Assembly: GCA_013397115.1 (NCBI GenBank)
Contig: VWZW01006279.1
Coordinates: 2,164,357-2,228,356 of the forward strand
DNA length: 64,000 nt
From: Edolisoma coerulescens
Lineage: Eukaryota; Chordata; Aves; Passeriformes; Campephagidae
Reading direction: 5' to 3'
Part shown: piece after piece, positions 37,205-48,860 of the stretch
Layout of the letters: the number at the start of each line of letters is the position of its first letter
Position numbering within the stretch: position 1 is the first letter of the stretch
Notes under the pieces: model-generated
Told to the model about the DNA's origin: nothing
The model's database searches: none
What the model saw: the letters and a program-made list of their open reading frames with translations, nothing else
Position numbers and translations under genes: made by a program

Positions 37205-37265
37205 GTACTGTGGAAGTATAAAATAAAAAGACAGGCCCTATCTCAAGGAGTTACAGTCTAAACAC
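37205..37265 (-). repeat. possible L2-like ancient LINE tail
   Basis: On the minus strand the segment reads AGACTGTAACTCCTTGAGAT followed by AGGGCCTGTCTTTTT. This resembles the well-known 3' end of L2-type LINEs, in which a CTGTAAGCTCC-type word is followed by TTGAGGGCAGGGA. About 45 bases align by eye. The element is very old if real. Confidence 0.45.
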
Positions 37266-40200
37266 AAGTCAAAACGAGAACAGATGAACAGACTAAGTAG
37301 GGAGCACGGCTGAGATTAACCAGGGATAAGATACAATAGAGGAAGAAGTGGGGATAAAAGACTCAGCCCGATGAAACCCATACATAAGTTGGAGGAAGAT
37401 AAGAAGGTCCTCCAAAGGACGTGCTGAAGGAGATTAAAGAGGTAGGAGGAGAGGCAGGAAATGATAGCACCATGAAAGCCAAAGCAGAAGAAGTTTTCCG
37501 GAGGAGCAGCACTGACTGTCTTGACTGGGGCACATTTTTCGGTGAAAGTTCAGGGGTATCTTTTGCTGCAAGCCATCAATGGGAAAGGGATGTTTGGTTT
37601 TGGGGTTTGGTTTTATTTTACTTTAACGGGGATAGGGCTTGAGAGATTCCCTAGAGCATACTCTCTTTATAATCCTTTTGGGATTAAATAACTCCAGACA
37701 CATTTCCCTGAGGGCTGGATCCCCTTTCAGTTTGGCAGGCTGGATAGGCAGCCTCCCACAGAGGGAGAGGATGTTAACTATCTCCCTGCCACAGATTCCG
37801 TGCCATGCCTGACTTTCCTTAGCCTGGGATCAACCTGAATTTTACCTCTAGGCCATCTTTGTCATGCAGAACAGCAGAGGAGTGTGCCATCATCCTGTGA
37901 GAAGACAAGGATCCAGAGGACTTTGGCATATCCAGATAGGAAGCAGGGGAGCAAATGGCCAATGGAGCCTGATTTCCAAATGCCAAGCTGAATGCTGCAG
38001 CCATGGCTGCCCCACAGAGAGTCAGGAAGGGGAAAAAGAGCAAGCAAAATACATGTGTAGATGAACATTTCCTTCTGTAATACACATATATTCAGGACAT
38101 TAGACTGTACTAAACCTCTGGAAAACAAGGCTTGTTTTCCTGGGATGTGGAAGAGAACAAAGGAATCTTCTCTCCTGCCCTGACAAGACAAAGTACTCAT
38201 GCGAATGTAAAGCCATACCATCTAATCATATATGGAGGCTTATCAATTTACCCCAAATTGCAAGTGTCCTGTATGGGATGCTCTGCTGCATGGCACGAGT
38301 GCAGTCCATTCCCATGGATTTCACAATATATCTCATGATGAGTCAGTCTGTAGGAAGTGCCTTGAAAGCTGAACTTCCCCAGTTCAGAGATCATCAGATT
38401 TGTTTCTCTATTAAAAAAAAAGCTTCTACTTGCCATTCTAACCCAAGTTAAAACCTCCTCTGTATTATTTCAGCCTTTCTATTAGCAGCTTTGCTTTACC
38501 TCTACTTTCGAGAAGCTCCATCTTACAACATGCCCACTTACTCAGTTTCACTATTAAGTGTGTAGCTAACAATGAACCTGTCCAGTTCCTCCCTGCTATG
38601 AGAAGGGAAACGTGACAAACCAGCAGCGGTGATACATTTCATTTTGCAGGGATGCGATGGGTAGTGAAGCAAGAAATCACCTACCAAGACAGCAAGAGAG
38701 AATTGGAAAATGATCCTTGTGCTCCCTCAACATGATACCTTGGGGGGAGTAGCTGGGATAATAATTTACACAAGTCACTAAACTTCGTTAGCTGAAGAAT
38801 AAGTAAACGTTGGTAGAATCTGACCAGCCCCTGCTCTTTGTTGGTTTCATTCGGAAAGCTCACAGTGCTGGAAAACAACGGAGCAGAAGGCATGTTTTTC
38901 TGATCTGAACTGGAATGTCCCCACCACATGGGGACTCACATCTTTCTCCTTGCTCAAGTCAAGCTCCCATGCAGTGTGTGTGGGAACTCAGCTATTGCTG
39001 CTTCCCCTTTACTGCCAAAATGGGGGAAGCATCTGCAAATTTACAAAAAACTTCAGTTAAGGAAATGAATGTTTCAGCAATACCACCCGTGCTGTGTGAG
39101 GTGTCACATGCGCGTGGCCGTGGGGCTGTAGCTTCCTCCTAGTCCAGCCATGCTGACCAAAAAGGCTAGGATTCCTTTCCAGGGAGAGGTTTTTACCAGC
39201 CCAGCTGATTCTGTCTGATGTGCATTTCAGGACTCAGCACACTGAGCCAAGAGAGGGAAAAGCTGTGCATGGGAGAAAGGACTGGCTGTACAGGGTGGTG
39301 CAGGTGGACAGTGCAGCCTCTATGGCACCCAGAGAGGACAGATGCCCACAGCTCCAGCCATCTGGTTTGATGTGTCAGGATGTGGGTGCTCAAGGACACA
39401 GTGCTGCCTTACTGCAACAGGGTGCGTTCAGCCCTGCTTTGCGTTACTGAATCCCTGCAAATAGCACGGTCTTGATGGAAATGGCAGATCTATCTGTTTA
39501 TCCTCTGTGGGCACAGAGTAAATCTAATTAAACCTGGAGGCCTCCAAAATGCCATTAAGGCAAATTGGTGAAACATATTAAATTACACTCCCCCCATTTT
39601 CCTGTGGTTTTGGCCTCCCCATCTGAGGGACAGGATTTTAGAGCACATAAACTGATGGAAAGTTCCTCAATCTCCAAGGAAAGATGGGAGAATGAGTGGT
39701 CTGTTCACGTTTTCCCATAAGTATCACAGTGGCAGTCTGTGAGGAAAGAGTTTATTTTAGGAAGAGCTATTTTGAAAACTAAAGTGTCACATCCTGGCTG
39801 GCTCTTCTCATGGTGTTACTATAATCATCCAGTTATGACAAGCTTAATGCAGAAAAAGCAACCTTTTTTTTTCCTTTCTTTTTTAAGGAAAAGAAACAAT
39901 GTAGCTAGCATATTTTTGGACAAAGGCTGTCATTTTATTTCTTTTTTGGTACTCTCTTTACTTTTCCCTGTCATCTAAACCTATTTATAAAGCACCAGAC
40001 ACTAGATCTAGGAACTGTCTGTCCTTTTTGATGCAGAAGTCCATGCTGGCAGCTCTGCCTAGCCCTGCACACTTGAGAGGATTTTCTGAGTATAACACAG
40101 CAAGCGCTTTTCTGGCTGGCACGGGCTCTCCTGAATTCCCTTGCTTTCACCCAGCTGTGGCTGGGGGTAGGAAACCACAGCTGATGAGAGCTCAACATCT

Positions 40201-40509
40201 CCACTATACAAGTTAGCGCTTTTCAGTGTTGAACAGATGCATCCAAAGATCAAAATTGTCCCACAGGTACCTGTCTCCCTCCCCAGGGCGATGAACTCAG
40301 TGGGCAGATGTCTTCCTGTGGGATCTGAGCTACAGGAGCCAAGTCTCAGCTTAGCAGGCGTTGGAGCTGGGGTGTGACCGGGCTGGCTGGTCCGGCTGGT
40401 GCCACACACAGCAGCGGCCAGGTCTTACACCTCCCTCCTCTGCTCTGCTCTGCTCTGCAGGCTGGACTCTAGCTGAAGGCCAGAGTAGCTCCGAGCAGGA
40501 CTAAAAGAC
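37266..40509. other. noncoding DNA, no gene seen
   Basis: No gene supported. The stretch 37300-37500 is purine-rich. The segment 39470-39590 has a few enhancer-like words (CTAATTAAACC near 39525) but the signal is short. A (CTCTG)n tract is listed separately. Confidence 0.55.
40438..40458. repeat. (CTCTG)n short tandem repeat
   Basis: Four units of CTCTG-type sequence in a row. Simple repeat. Confidence 0.85.
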
Positions 40510-41080
40510 TGGGTGCTTTCATGAAATAAAATTATTTTCGCAGCTGGAGTTGAAGTACAGTGGCTCATTCTGACTTAAACTGCATTTTCTGTGGAGCAGA
40601 CAGACAAACAAGGCAAACACAGACTGCATCTTCTCTTGCACTTAAGTAGCCCCTGCTTTGAATTCAAAGGGCATAAGTAGGAAATTGACATACTTTCTAA
40701 TTTATTGGAGAGCAGATAACTCTCGGAAAACCAAGGAGACTGCTCTCAATTTATGGGAAGCGGGCACTTTTAAACACTGAATGAGTGAATGTTGAAAGAG
40801 TCCTGCCTATAGAGCTTCATGCATTTAATATTCAGAAGACTCACAGGAGATGCTAAAGTGCCCTCAGCTCAGAAAATTAATAAAATATTATCTTATGAGT
40901 GAACTTCAAAAGCTTTGGCAGTTCCATTCATTCCACTTCAGATAAGCAGCCAAAATACTGCAATATCCTGCTAACCTGATGTGAAACATCCAGCTTTCCT
41001 TGGCCAGTAATATTAAGCGGGAAATGTGTGAACAATCTTTATTATTAAATATTTAGCCATTTCATCTGCTCTGTTGTGCT
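40510..41080. promoter_or_regulatory. candidate enhancer-like block
   Basis: A long non-repetitive AT-rich block with GAAATAAAATTATTTTCG near 40523, TTCTAATTTATTGG near 40695, GCATTTAATATTCAG near 40822, AAAATTAATAAAATATTATC near 40873 and AACAATCTTTATTATTAAAT at 41031-41050. SOX-like AACAAT and homeodomain-like words cluster at the end. It is among the longer such blocks here. Inferred from composition. Confidence 0.3.
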
Positions 41081-41789
41081 TCCCTATGCATGGACCCAGT
41101 AATTCCTGTTTCTAAAGGTGGATCTAAGCCCAGATACTCAGCTGGGCTTTGATGAAACAGCCATCCTGATGACGCAAGATTTAAAGACTGTTTTTGGGAA
41201 ACCTTGCAGCTCTGTATTTAAGGCGTGGCCTGTCCAGAGATATCTCTCTCGGGGGCAGGAGGACCCCATTTGGCTGGTGGATAAAATGACCAAGTCTGCA
41301 AAAGACGTGGCAAGAGGACACCATCTGAGGAGAGGACACTTTGGAGAGACCCTACACTTTGGTGACTTTGTATTCCCAGCTGTCTCAGAAGCAGCTTGGA
41401 CAGCCTTTGAGCTGGGCTCTCAGTTACCTTATTCTTCCTTCACAGTTTTGGGTATTTTTGTTTTGTTTTCCTCAGACTCCTCTTGCCAAAACAAATTACG
41501 CATGATTCTAGAATGTAAGCTATTGGTACAGGCTGAACCTTTTGATTTTGAGCCATCAGGTGGCCTTGCCCTCAGGCCAATATAGGCCAACATGTAGGGT
41601 TCATGCTCCACAGCATTGAGGCCTGGCGCTTGCTGAAGATGCAAGTGGGGGGGACTAACACTGAGATCCCAAATCCACCTGATGCCTGTGGGAGTCAACA
41701 TGTACTAAAGTTTCTCTCTTCCCTGCTGCAGTAGCAACTCACCCAGCCATCAGTGGGATGACACATCTCACCCAGCCTACATGAAGGGT
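41081..41789. other. noncoding DNA, no gene seen
   Basis: A 155-codon plus frame (41118-41585) has no recognisable domain and I treat it as chance. The DNA directly upstream of the CR1 copy shows no clear LINE sequence, so the CR1 is truncated at its 5' end. Confidence 0.5.
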
Positions 41790-42368
41790 GTGTATCAAGA
41801 AAAGTGTGCCCAGCAGGACCAGGGCAGTGATTGTCCCCCTGTAACTTGGCACTGGTGAGGCCACACCTTGAATCCTGTGCTCAGTTTTGGGCCACTCCAA
41901 GAAAGCCACTGAGATGCTGGAGCGTGTCCAGAGGATGGAAATGGAGCTGGTGAGGGGTCAGGAGCACAAGTCTGATGAGAAATGGCTGAGGGAGCTGGGG
42001 TTGTTTAGCCTGGAGAAAAGGAGGCTCAGGGGGGACCTTATCACTCTCTACATCTTCCTGAAAGGATGGTGAAGCCGAGTGGGGGTCAGTCTTTTCTCCC
42101 AGGCAACCAGTGACAGGACAAGAGGACATGGCCTCAAGCTGTGCCAGGGGAGGTTCAGGCTGGACATCAGGTGGAATTTTTCATGGAAAGGGTTGCTAAA
42201 CATTGGAAGGGACTTCCGCGGGAGGTGGTGGAGTCACCATCCCTGGAGGTGTTCAAGAAAGAGCTGGCACTTAGTGCCATGGTCTAGTTGGCAAGGTAGT
42301 GATCAAAGTTTGGTCTTGATGACCTCAGAGGTCTTTTCCAACATAAATGATTCTGTGATCCTGTGATC
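41790..42368 (+). mobile_element. CR1 LINE, 5'-truncated copy
   Basis: The longest CR1 copy here. It ends in the terminal repeats ATTCTGTG ATCCTGTG (42350-42365). It keeps the end of the second reading frame, downstream of the reverse transcriptase core: the peptide ELGLFSLEKRRLRGDL is encoded at 41992-42039 and SDRTRG at about 42109-42126. An in-frame stop (TGA, 42070-42072) separates them. The peptide VVESPSLEVFKKEL appears from about 42225 in another frame, so there is also a frameshift between about 42130 and 42220. It is therefore dead. The bulk of the element, including the endonuclease and polymerase domains, is missing. Confidence 0.9.
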
Positions 42369-42839
42369 ACCACTGAATGACAGTGTTACTCTGGTAGCAT
42401 AATCCAGGACAGAAAGAACCTGTGTTCCTTACCTCTTCTACCTCCTGGATGCCACTTCCCAGCAAACATAAGGGATAGCTACTTCTCTCTAGTTTCTGCT
42501 GGAAAAGAATACAGTCTTAAGCAGTGGTGAATACGTTTATAGAAACTCCCCTGTCCATGACTGGATGCTGCTTGGAAACAGAGAGAGATCCATTTCTTGG
42601 CCACCACTTCAACAAGAGACAGTAACAGCTGAGAACCAGCATAATCACAGGGCTGTTTGGTTATCCACATGGCATCAGTTGTCTCTGTTAGCCCAGATAT
42701 TCACTTCACCCCAGCCCAGACTGACACTCTCATCAGCGTAGTCTACAGACAGAACAAAAATTAAATCCCTCCAGGATCTGATTCTCCTCTCATCTCCGCT
42801 GCCGGTCCCTCCACATGAGGAAGGGAGCCCAGGGGAAGC
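42369..42839. other. noncoding DNA, no gene seen
   Basis: Nothing recognisable. Confidence 0.6.
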
Positions 42840-43100
42840 TTTATTAGTCTGTCAATGAACTTAAAATGATAGCGCTTGCAGGACTGTCAATCCAGCACAA
42901 GTAACGAGTTAAATATATATATATGTATTTTTATATTTAATTGCCAATTCATCAGTAATTCCTGACAGATGGAATCCTTGCATTTCAGGTCAACTTGACA
43001 TCACCAGCACTCAAAGGTCCAAGTGAGCATTGCCAAATTTAATGAGCTGCAGTAACAATGTCTCCACATTATTGGACTAATTACTAGCTTCTGAAAATAA
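42840..43100. promoter_or_regulatory. candidate enhancer-like block
   Basis: Compact cluster of factor-like words: TGACAG (TALE-type) at 42963-42968, AGGTCA (nuclear-receptor half site) at 42987-42992, AACAATG (SOX-like) at 43054-43060 and TAATTA at 43078-43083. A short (AT)n tract is at 42912-42924. Inferred from composition. Confidence 0.33.
42912..42924. repeat. short (AT)n tract
   Basis: About six AT units followed by GTATTTTTATATTTAATT. Simple AT-rich sequence. Confidence 0.8.
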
Positions 43101-43746
43101 AAGAAAAGAGGAGAAGGGGAGGAAGAAAAAGAAAATCCTCTAAACAGATGAAACTTTAATTAAAAGCATTTTGAGACATTACTTATTATGGAGCAAATGC
43201 CACTTCAAAGTGAAAATAGCCTCTAGGTGGATAATAGATCTAATGAAAGGTACAGCAGTCAATTTAGTACTAACTTGCTTCATATATATGGCTTTAAGTC
43301 TTCAGAATAACCAGACTTCATGGCAACAGCCAGCACACTCCACTCCTCGTGATGCAAAGCCTCCAAGTCTCTGTTTTCACCAACCATAGACCATCCAGAT
43401 GGGTTTGGCATGGGGGCAGCCTGCTGCGGGTGGATCCCATTTATCAAATCCAACTGGAGCACACGGTCACTTCAGCTGGTGGCCAGTGAGATGCAGGCTT
43501 GGCAACTTGAGCAGCTTGTCTTGAATTTCCAATGCAAGACTTTTACATTAACAAAAATTATTGTTTTCATTGAAAGTAGTGGCTACAGCCTTGGACTTCC
43601 AGGTTGAATGTACATGTTTCATTGAAGCCAGTGCAAAAGTTTCATGTTAAATTTGTGAAATTAATAATAGAATTCAGCCTCAAATAAAGCAAATGCAAAA
43701 CTAATTTCTTCAAATCAATTTTCAGCAACCTCTGTTTTTCTCTCTC

Positions 43747-43775
43747 ATACACACACACACTCACATACACACACT
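43747..43775. repeat. interrupted (CA)n microsatellite
   Basis: Two CA runs interrupted by TC and T, followed by CTCATTCATTCACT. Confidence 0.85.
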
Positions 43776-46483
43776 CTCATTCATTCACTTATCTAAACAG
43801 ACATGGAAAAAAACCTAAAAATCCCAACCTTCAAACTAGTCAAAATATTTTTCCTGTGAACTGAGCAGGAAGAAAAGGAAGAGGTTTGTTGCCATTTCTA
43901 TTTTCAAATGCTGAGCATTGCTCAGATCTGCTGTGATGAGGGGCCATGTCAAATTGGCTAGATCAGGTAACAGCAGGCTGGAAAAACCTTTCCTTATTCT
44001 GTAGAGACCTTCATGAATCTATTCATACCTTGCCCACTTCACTCGCCACTGTGACCACCTTTATAAACCCCACTGATGGGAACTGCAACCGCAGCAGCTC
44101 AGAGCAGGCTGTCACCTCCCTGCAATAAATTCCGATGATCCGGGAAGTGCAAATCACACCGTTTTGTGCTGGGAGAGCTCAGCTGATATAACAATATTTG
44201 CGTGCATTTAGGTGCATTTCCCGGGACCTACAGAGTGGAATTCAGTGCTCACTGCCATCCTGTGCAATCTTGCAGGATTCACCCGGCCAACCGCTGCCTC
44301 CCAGGCAGGAGGCAGGGGATGATAAAACTTGGCATTGTCTGGCTGTACAGAATGCACGCTTGCTGCAAATTGAGCTTGAATATTGCTGGGAGGCAGGGAA
44401 GGGGGGAAAGAGGGGGAGGAGAGGCATCAGATTTGTTTAGGCATAAGGACATATCTCAATTTACTCCTTGGTTTTCTTCCCACTCCTACCCTGCTAGGCC
44501 CATTATTTCCCACTTCAGAATTAGCACCTTTGCCAGCAGAACGTAAAGGCAATGACTAAGGAAAGCTGCAGTCTCTGCCCTTGGAGCATTTTCTGCCCTT
44601 ATGAAGGGACCTTAGTTGAAGTCATTTGGAAACAAAACAGCAAGTGCTCTGCTGACAGTGTGTGGAAACACGGGGAGCTCTGTGAATCTGTGTTTCCCAG
44701 GATGTTGCCAAGGCACAGGCTGGCAGGGTGAGTGAACTCCTCATCCCCGTCCCCAGACCCTGCTCTGCCGTGCTTTCATGCTCACTTCCAGTATTGCCTT
44801 TGGTAGCACTGCTCTTATTGCTTTAGGGTAACTCTAGTCATGCATCACAGCCTCTTACCTTGTTTTTTTTCCCTTGCATAGCACTCCGTCCTTCCAAAGC
44901 AGCATGTGTTATGTCCCAGCAAGCACCAAATCAGCAAAATTTCTGCACTTTGGTAAAGACCCAAGACCACACCTATGAACAGGCGAGTCAGAATCCAGAA
45001 ATTTAATAGCCCAGTATGGAGAGTTCACTTTCACCTCTCCCACCTCCTCCCTCCAACCAAAACTTTAAAAAAAAAGAAGCAACAGCTAAGAAAGAGGCTG
45101 GTGGCTACATTTAGCTGGAACGGGATTTGAGATTTTGAGGGAAAACCCCTGGCTGCAAAGCATTTGGCTGATGCAATTTGCGGAAGAAATAGGCTTTTAC
45201 CTATCAGAAGAGGGAGCCTGACATCAGCAGGTATGCAGCAGCTCAGTTACTGAGAGGAGGAGGATCACAGGACCCGCAGAGAAGATGTACAATAGGAGAA
45301 TACACCACAAGGCCTGCCAGTGTTGCAGGGGGTGCCTTGTTGGTGGCTTCCATGCTGCTGAGGGGCACTCAGCTCACAGGGTACTGTGGCCCTCATGGTC
45401 ATCCTCTGCCTCAGCCTCCAAAATAGTCCTTGAGTAGGTCCTAGTCCTTAAGCTACAATTTTCCACATAGCAACATAATGATTACAGCCACCATTTAGCA
45501 ACGTGTGACTTGACTCCAAGCTCAGCCCAAGCCTCTCGCCCAAGCCATGCCATCCCAGATTTGACACATGAACCCAAGGTCTCCTTCACTGCCTGGACTG
45601 GTGGCTTTAGTGAGTATTCATGCCAGTGCTCTTGTGTACATGGGAGGTGGTTCCTCTTCCAGCCGTGACAGTCTCTTCCAACACCCTCAACTTAATTTTG
45701 CCCATAACTTTTAGGACACCCTGACCACCAGAATGGAAGTCTGCATGGCAGCCAGTGGGGTCCAAGCAGCTGGTGGGTTTCCAGGCTCATGGTTGCCATC
45801 CTTTGTTACTGGAAATACCCTAATTAGTTGATGATGCACTGCACTAATCTGACACCCAACCATCTAACCTCGGGTCTATCGGCTTTTTCAAGGCTGTGTT
45901 TTTAAAAAAAAACCCCACTGATTTCAGACTGCAAACACTTTTCCCAGTGCAGCACTCCTTGCTCTGCTCACAGCTGAAGGCAGTGCATGAAGATTCTGCA
46001 CAAGAAGAATTGAGTGGAGAGCAGGACATGGGGCTGGTATCTCCTACAGCTCTTCAACCAGGCCAAGAAAGTGTATCTACACTGGCCACTCCCTTTCCCT
46101 CACCAAGGGCTGGTGGGAAGTAGGGGGCCCTGGATGGGGAGATCTGTGGGGTGTCCTGGCAGTCCCTCAAAACAACCATGCAGAACCTCCGCTACTGAGG
46201 CACCTTCTCTGCAAAGAGAGGAGGTCAAAACTCACCCGGGAGGAGCACTGAGCCAAGCAGGCAGATTATATGTCTTAGCAGGTATAAGTAGAGGCACTAC
46301 CAAATAACCAGGCAGACTTTAAGCCCTAGGATAATTGAGAGTCCTGTACCGTAGAAATACCATAACTTGCACCTTTCTTGTACTTTTTTCTCCCCTGGCT
46401 ACACTCAGATACAAACTTTTCACAGCACAGACAAACAACACATGAACAGCCTTCTCTTATTCTCACTCTTGATCCTTAAAAGC

Positions 46484-46501
46484 AAAAAAAAAAAAAAAAA
46501 A
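46484..46501. repeat. poly-A run (18 A)
   Basis: Eighteen A, followed by TTAAAATTAG. No retrotransposed gene was recognised immediately upstream. Confidence 0.85.
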
Positions 46502-47189
46502 TTAAAATTAGTCTCCCTCACCAAAGAGTGAATGAGACAGATCCCCAGTACAAAGTGTTTCTCCCAGTCTTCTGGTATCCCTGAGGCACAGTCCTGCCAC
46601 CGGGGTATGAGGTTTAGCAGCTGTTTGCAAAGTTTCCCCCTGGACCATGTTTCATATTTCAAGCACCTCTCAGACACCAAGGGTCTGAGACATGGTTTTG
46701 AGTCTTGTCTAGTTAGCTTTTAAGTCTGATTTGCTATGAAGAAGGGTGACAGAAAAGATGGATCAAACAGATGACCTTGACAAAGGAGGTGCCTGCACCT
46801 TGGTTTACTTCAAGTCTTTGAAAGCCTGTTATTGAATGTAAAAAAACTGACTAAACCCCCCCAAAAAACCCCAGTAATAGAAAGCAACTAATGTATCCAA
46901 TTTTTCTGGCCAAAAATTAAGGCACTGGAAGGCACACTTTTTAATGGCTATCATTCCTCCTGTGTTATTTGAAGATCCCCTCGTAAACGGGAATCCTGGG
47001 TCTGTTTTGCCATCTGTTCCCTCCACTCCTGCCTAGGAATCCTGAAAGGGTATTTATTGTATACGTAGGTTCAGTGAGGCCCACTTACTATAAACAAATA
47101 CTGCATGAAATATGGTGGGGCCAGCTTTTTCTACAGTGCCTGTATTTATGAGGAAACAGTATAAAAACAAATATGTAATCTGGAAATAA

Positions 47190-47420
47190 ACATGTTAAAT
47201 GAATAAAAAGTCCTATGGAGCAAAACATAATGATTAGCAGAGCCATTCAGGGAAAGACCCTGTTAAGGGAACACATCTGCTGTCATCCACTTTGCTTTTC
47301 CCCCTGATAAAAATCCATTTAGAAGCAGCCATCAGAAAATCATGGGGGAAGGGCCGACGAGAATGAGGAGATGATCCAACTTAAAAGCTACAAAGCCGAC
47401 CATGGCACTTTTGCTGGTTC
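47190..47420. promoter_or_regulatory. candidate conserved noncoding block
   Basis: Non-repetitive sequence with CATAATGATTAGCAG near 47226, CCCTGATAAAAATCC near 47301 and CATCAGAAAATCATGG near 47329. The signal is weaker than in the 28 kb block. Inferred from composition. Confidence 0.22.
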
Positions 47421-48589
47421 TTGAAATGCCTATTGAGTCCTGCACCCTGCTGTCCACCAAATATAATCTATGTTATTTACAGCATGTACTTGGTACAGAT
47501 TACAGTCACTCGGCTGAAGGGGGAGAAAAAGGGAACAAGAAGTAATAATAAAATGGAAAAAAAAAGAGCAGGAAAGCAATTGAAGGCCAGCATGGTATGC
47601 TGAACAAAGATTCAAATAAGGAACTTGCAGTGCAACATGTTTGTGCACACATGCATAGAAAATCGTATTTTGCTCTTGACCAATTGCACAGAGTGAAAAC
47701 ATGGGTTATGCAGAAGAGCAGCACAAAATAAACTTGCTATGGAAATGTAACTCAGTCATGACCTCTGATTGCCAGCTTCTCCCGTGTGCAGCATCGCTGA
47801 CTCAGACGCAGGAAGTGCTATTCTAGCTACCTGTTCCTACTCACTCTGTATTTACAGACCTCAAGTAAAATCAGAACCTGCTCCACACCCACTTCACCCC
47901 ACCCACACAGCCAAAGCCAGCTACAGATGGGCAAGGAGTTGCACTTGTTGTCACACTCTCTCCCCATGGTTTACATTTGCTCCAAGATGTTCTGGGTATT
48001 TCCCATCTCAGTTTCTGCTTTCCACTGTGGGTTGCCTGGCCCTCCCCATGGAACCAGTTAATAATACTCCAGTCTCTACCGACAACACAAACAAAGCAGG
48101 TACAAGCTGATGCAGCTCTGGAAAGTGCTGTACCAAACACTGATGCAACACCCCGGAGAGCTGTGATTACTCCCCCAGAGTGTGTGGGATTAGGATGCCC
48201 AGCTTACTCTCGTCTTGACTCTTGCTTTTGCCTTTGCCTGCCAGCACAAAACCTGACGTCACTTCGTAACTCACGTCTTCCCAGTCTGTGGCTTGGAAGA
48301 GCTCTGGTTGTGCCCTCTCGCCAGCTTTTCCTAGGTGAAAGCATTACAGACAATGTGCTTTTCCTTTGTCACGCATGTGACTTCATGGCCAAACTGAAGT
48401 GCATTGCCGTGCTCCTGTTTTTAGCATCAGGGTCGTTTTGCCTCTTGCCCATCAATCAAAGTAAAGCAATAAAACCTTCACCCTGGTAGCAAGGAAGACA
48501 ACGCCCGAGCATTGACTGGAGAGACAAGTAGCAGATGATGGGCCTGTGGCTTCCCTTCCCCATCCAAAGCATGGAATGAGGTGTCACGT
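47421..48589. other. noncoding DNA, no gene seen
   Basis: Contains a 170-codon plus-strand frame (47977-48489). It has no recognisable domain and overlaps other frames, and I treat it as chance. Confidence 0.5.
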
Positions 48590-48860
48590 AGCATAATTTG
48601 AGTACTAATTGGCAAAACAGGCATAATAATTTGCTTGAACATGCACTATGATGCTGATGTATTGTTTGCATATTATTAACCAGCATTGACTTGCTGTCTT
48701 CAGTGTATATGAGCTATGCCTAAAAGCTTAATGCATTTATATCACTACAGTTACTACTACTGCTCACTGACACACTTTAGTATTTTTATTGCTTTTTCAT
48801 AGCTGACATGATTCTGATGGTATGCAATTAAATATTTTACAAAGATGGGGTCTGATCTGA
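48590..48860. promoter_or_regulatory. candidate enhancer-like block
   Basis: AT-rich and non-repetitive, with ACTAATTGG near 48604, GCATAATAATTTGC near 48621, and TGTTTGC at 48663-48669 (FOX-like) running into ATATTATTAACC. GCAATTAAATATTTTAC closes the block near 48825-48841. Typical enhancer-like composition; conservation untested. Confidence 0.32.

Larger units (their letters stand above)
43101..47189. other. noncoding DNA, no gene seen
   Basis: No gene supported. A CA-rich tract (43747-43775) and an A18 run (46484-46501) are listed separately. Frames of up to about 114 codons near 44200-44550 and 46014-46307 are unremarkable. Confidence 0.55.

Noticed and set aside
41118..41585. 155-codon plus-strand frame upstream of the CR1 copy
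   Set aside because: It is not CR1-derived and has no domain. Chance is the simplest explanation.
41887..42072. Open frame inside the CR1 copy considered as a gene
   Set aside because: It is the decayed end of the CR1 second frame, interrupted by an in-frame stop and followed by a frameshift.
43747..43775. Spaced CA runs considered as a CRISPR-like array
   Set aside because: It is an interrupted dinucleotide microsatellite with no repeat-spacer structure.
46484..46501. Poly-A run considered as the tail of a processed pseudogene
   Set aside because: The sequence upstream does not resemble any transcript I recognise, and no target duplication was seen.
47977..48489. 170-codon plus-strand open frame with hydrophobic stretches
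   Set aside because: No family match, no clear promoter or splice context, and overlap with other frames. The hydrophobic parts come from T-rich DNA.
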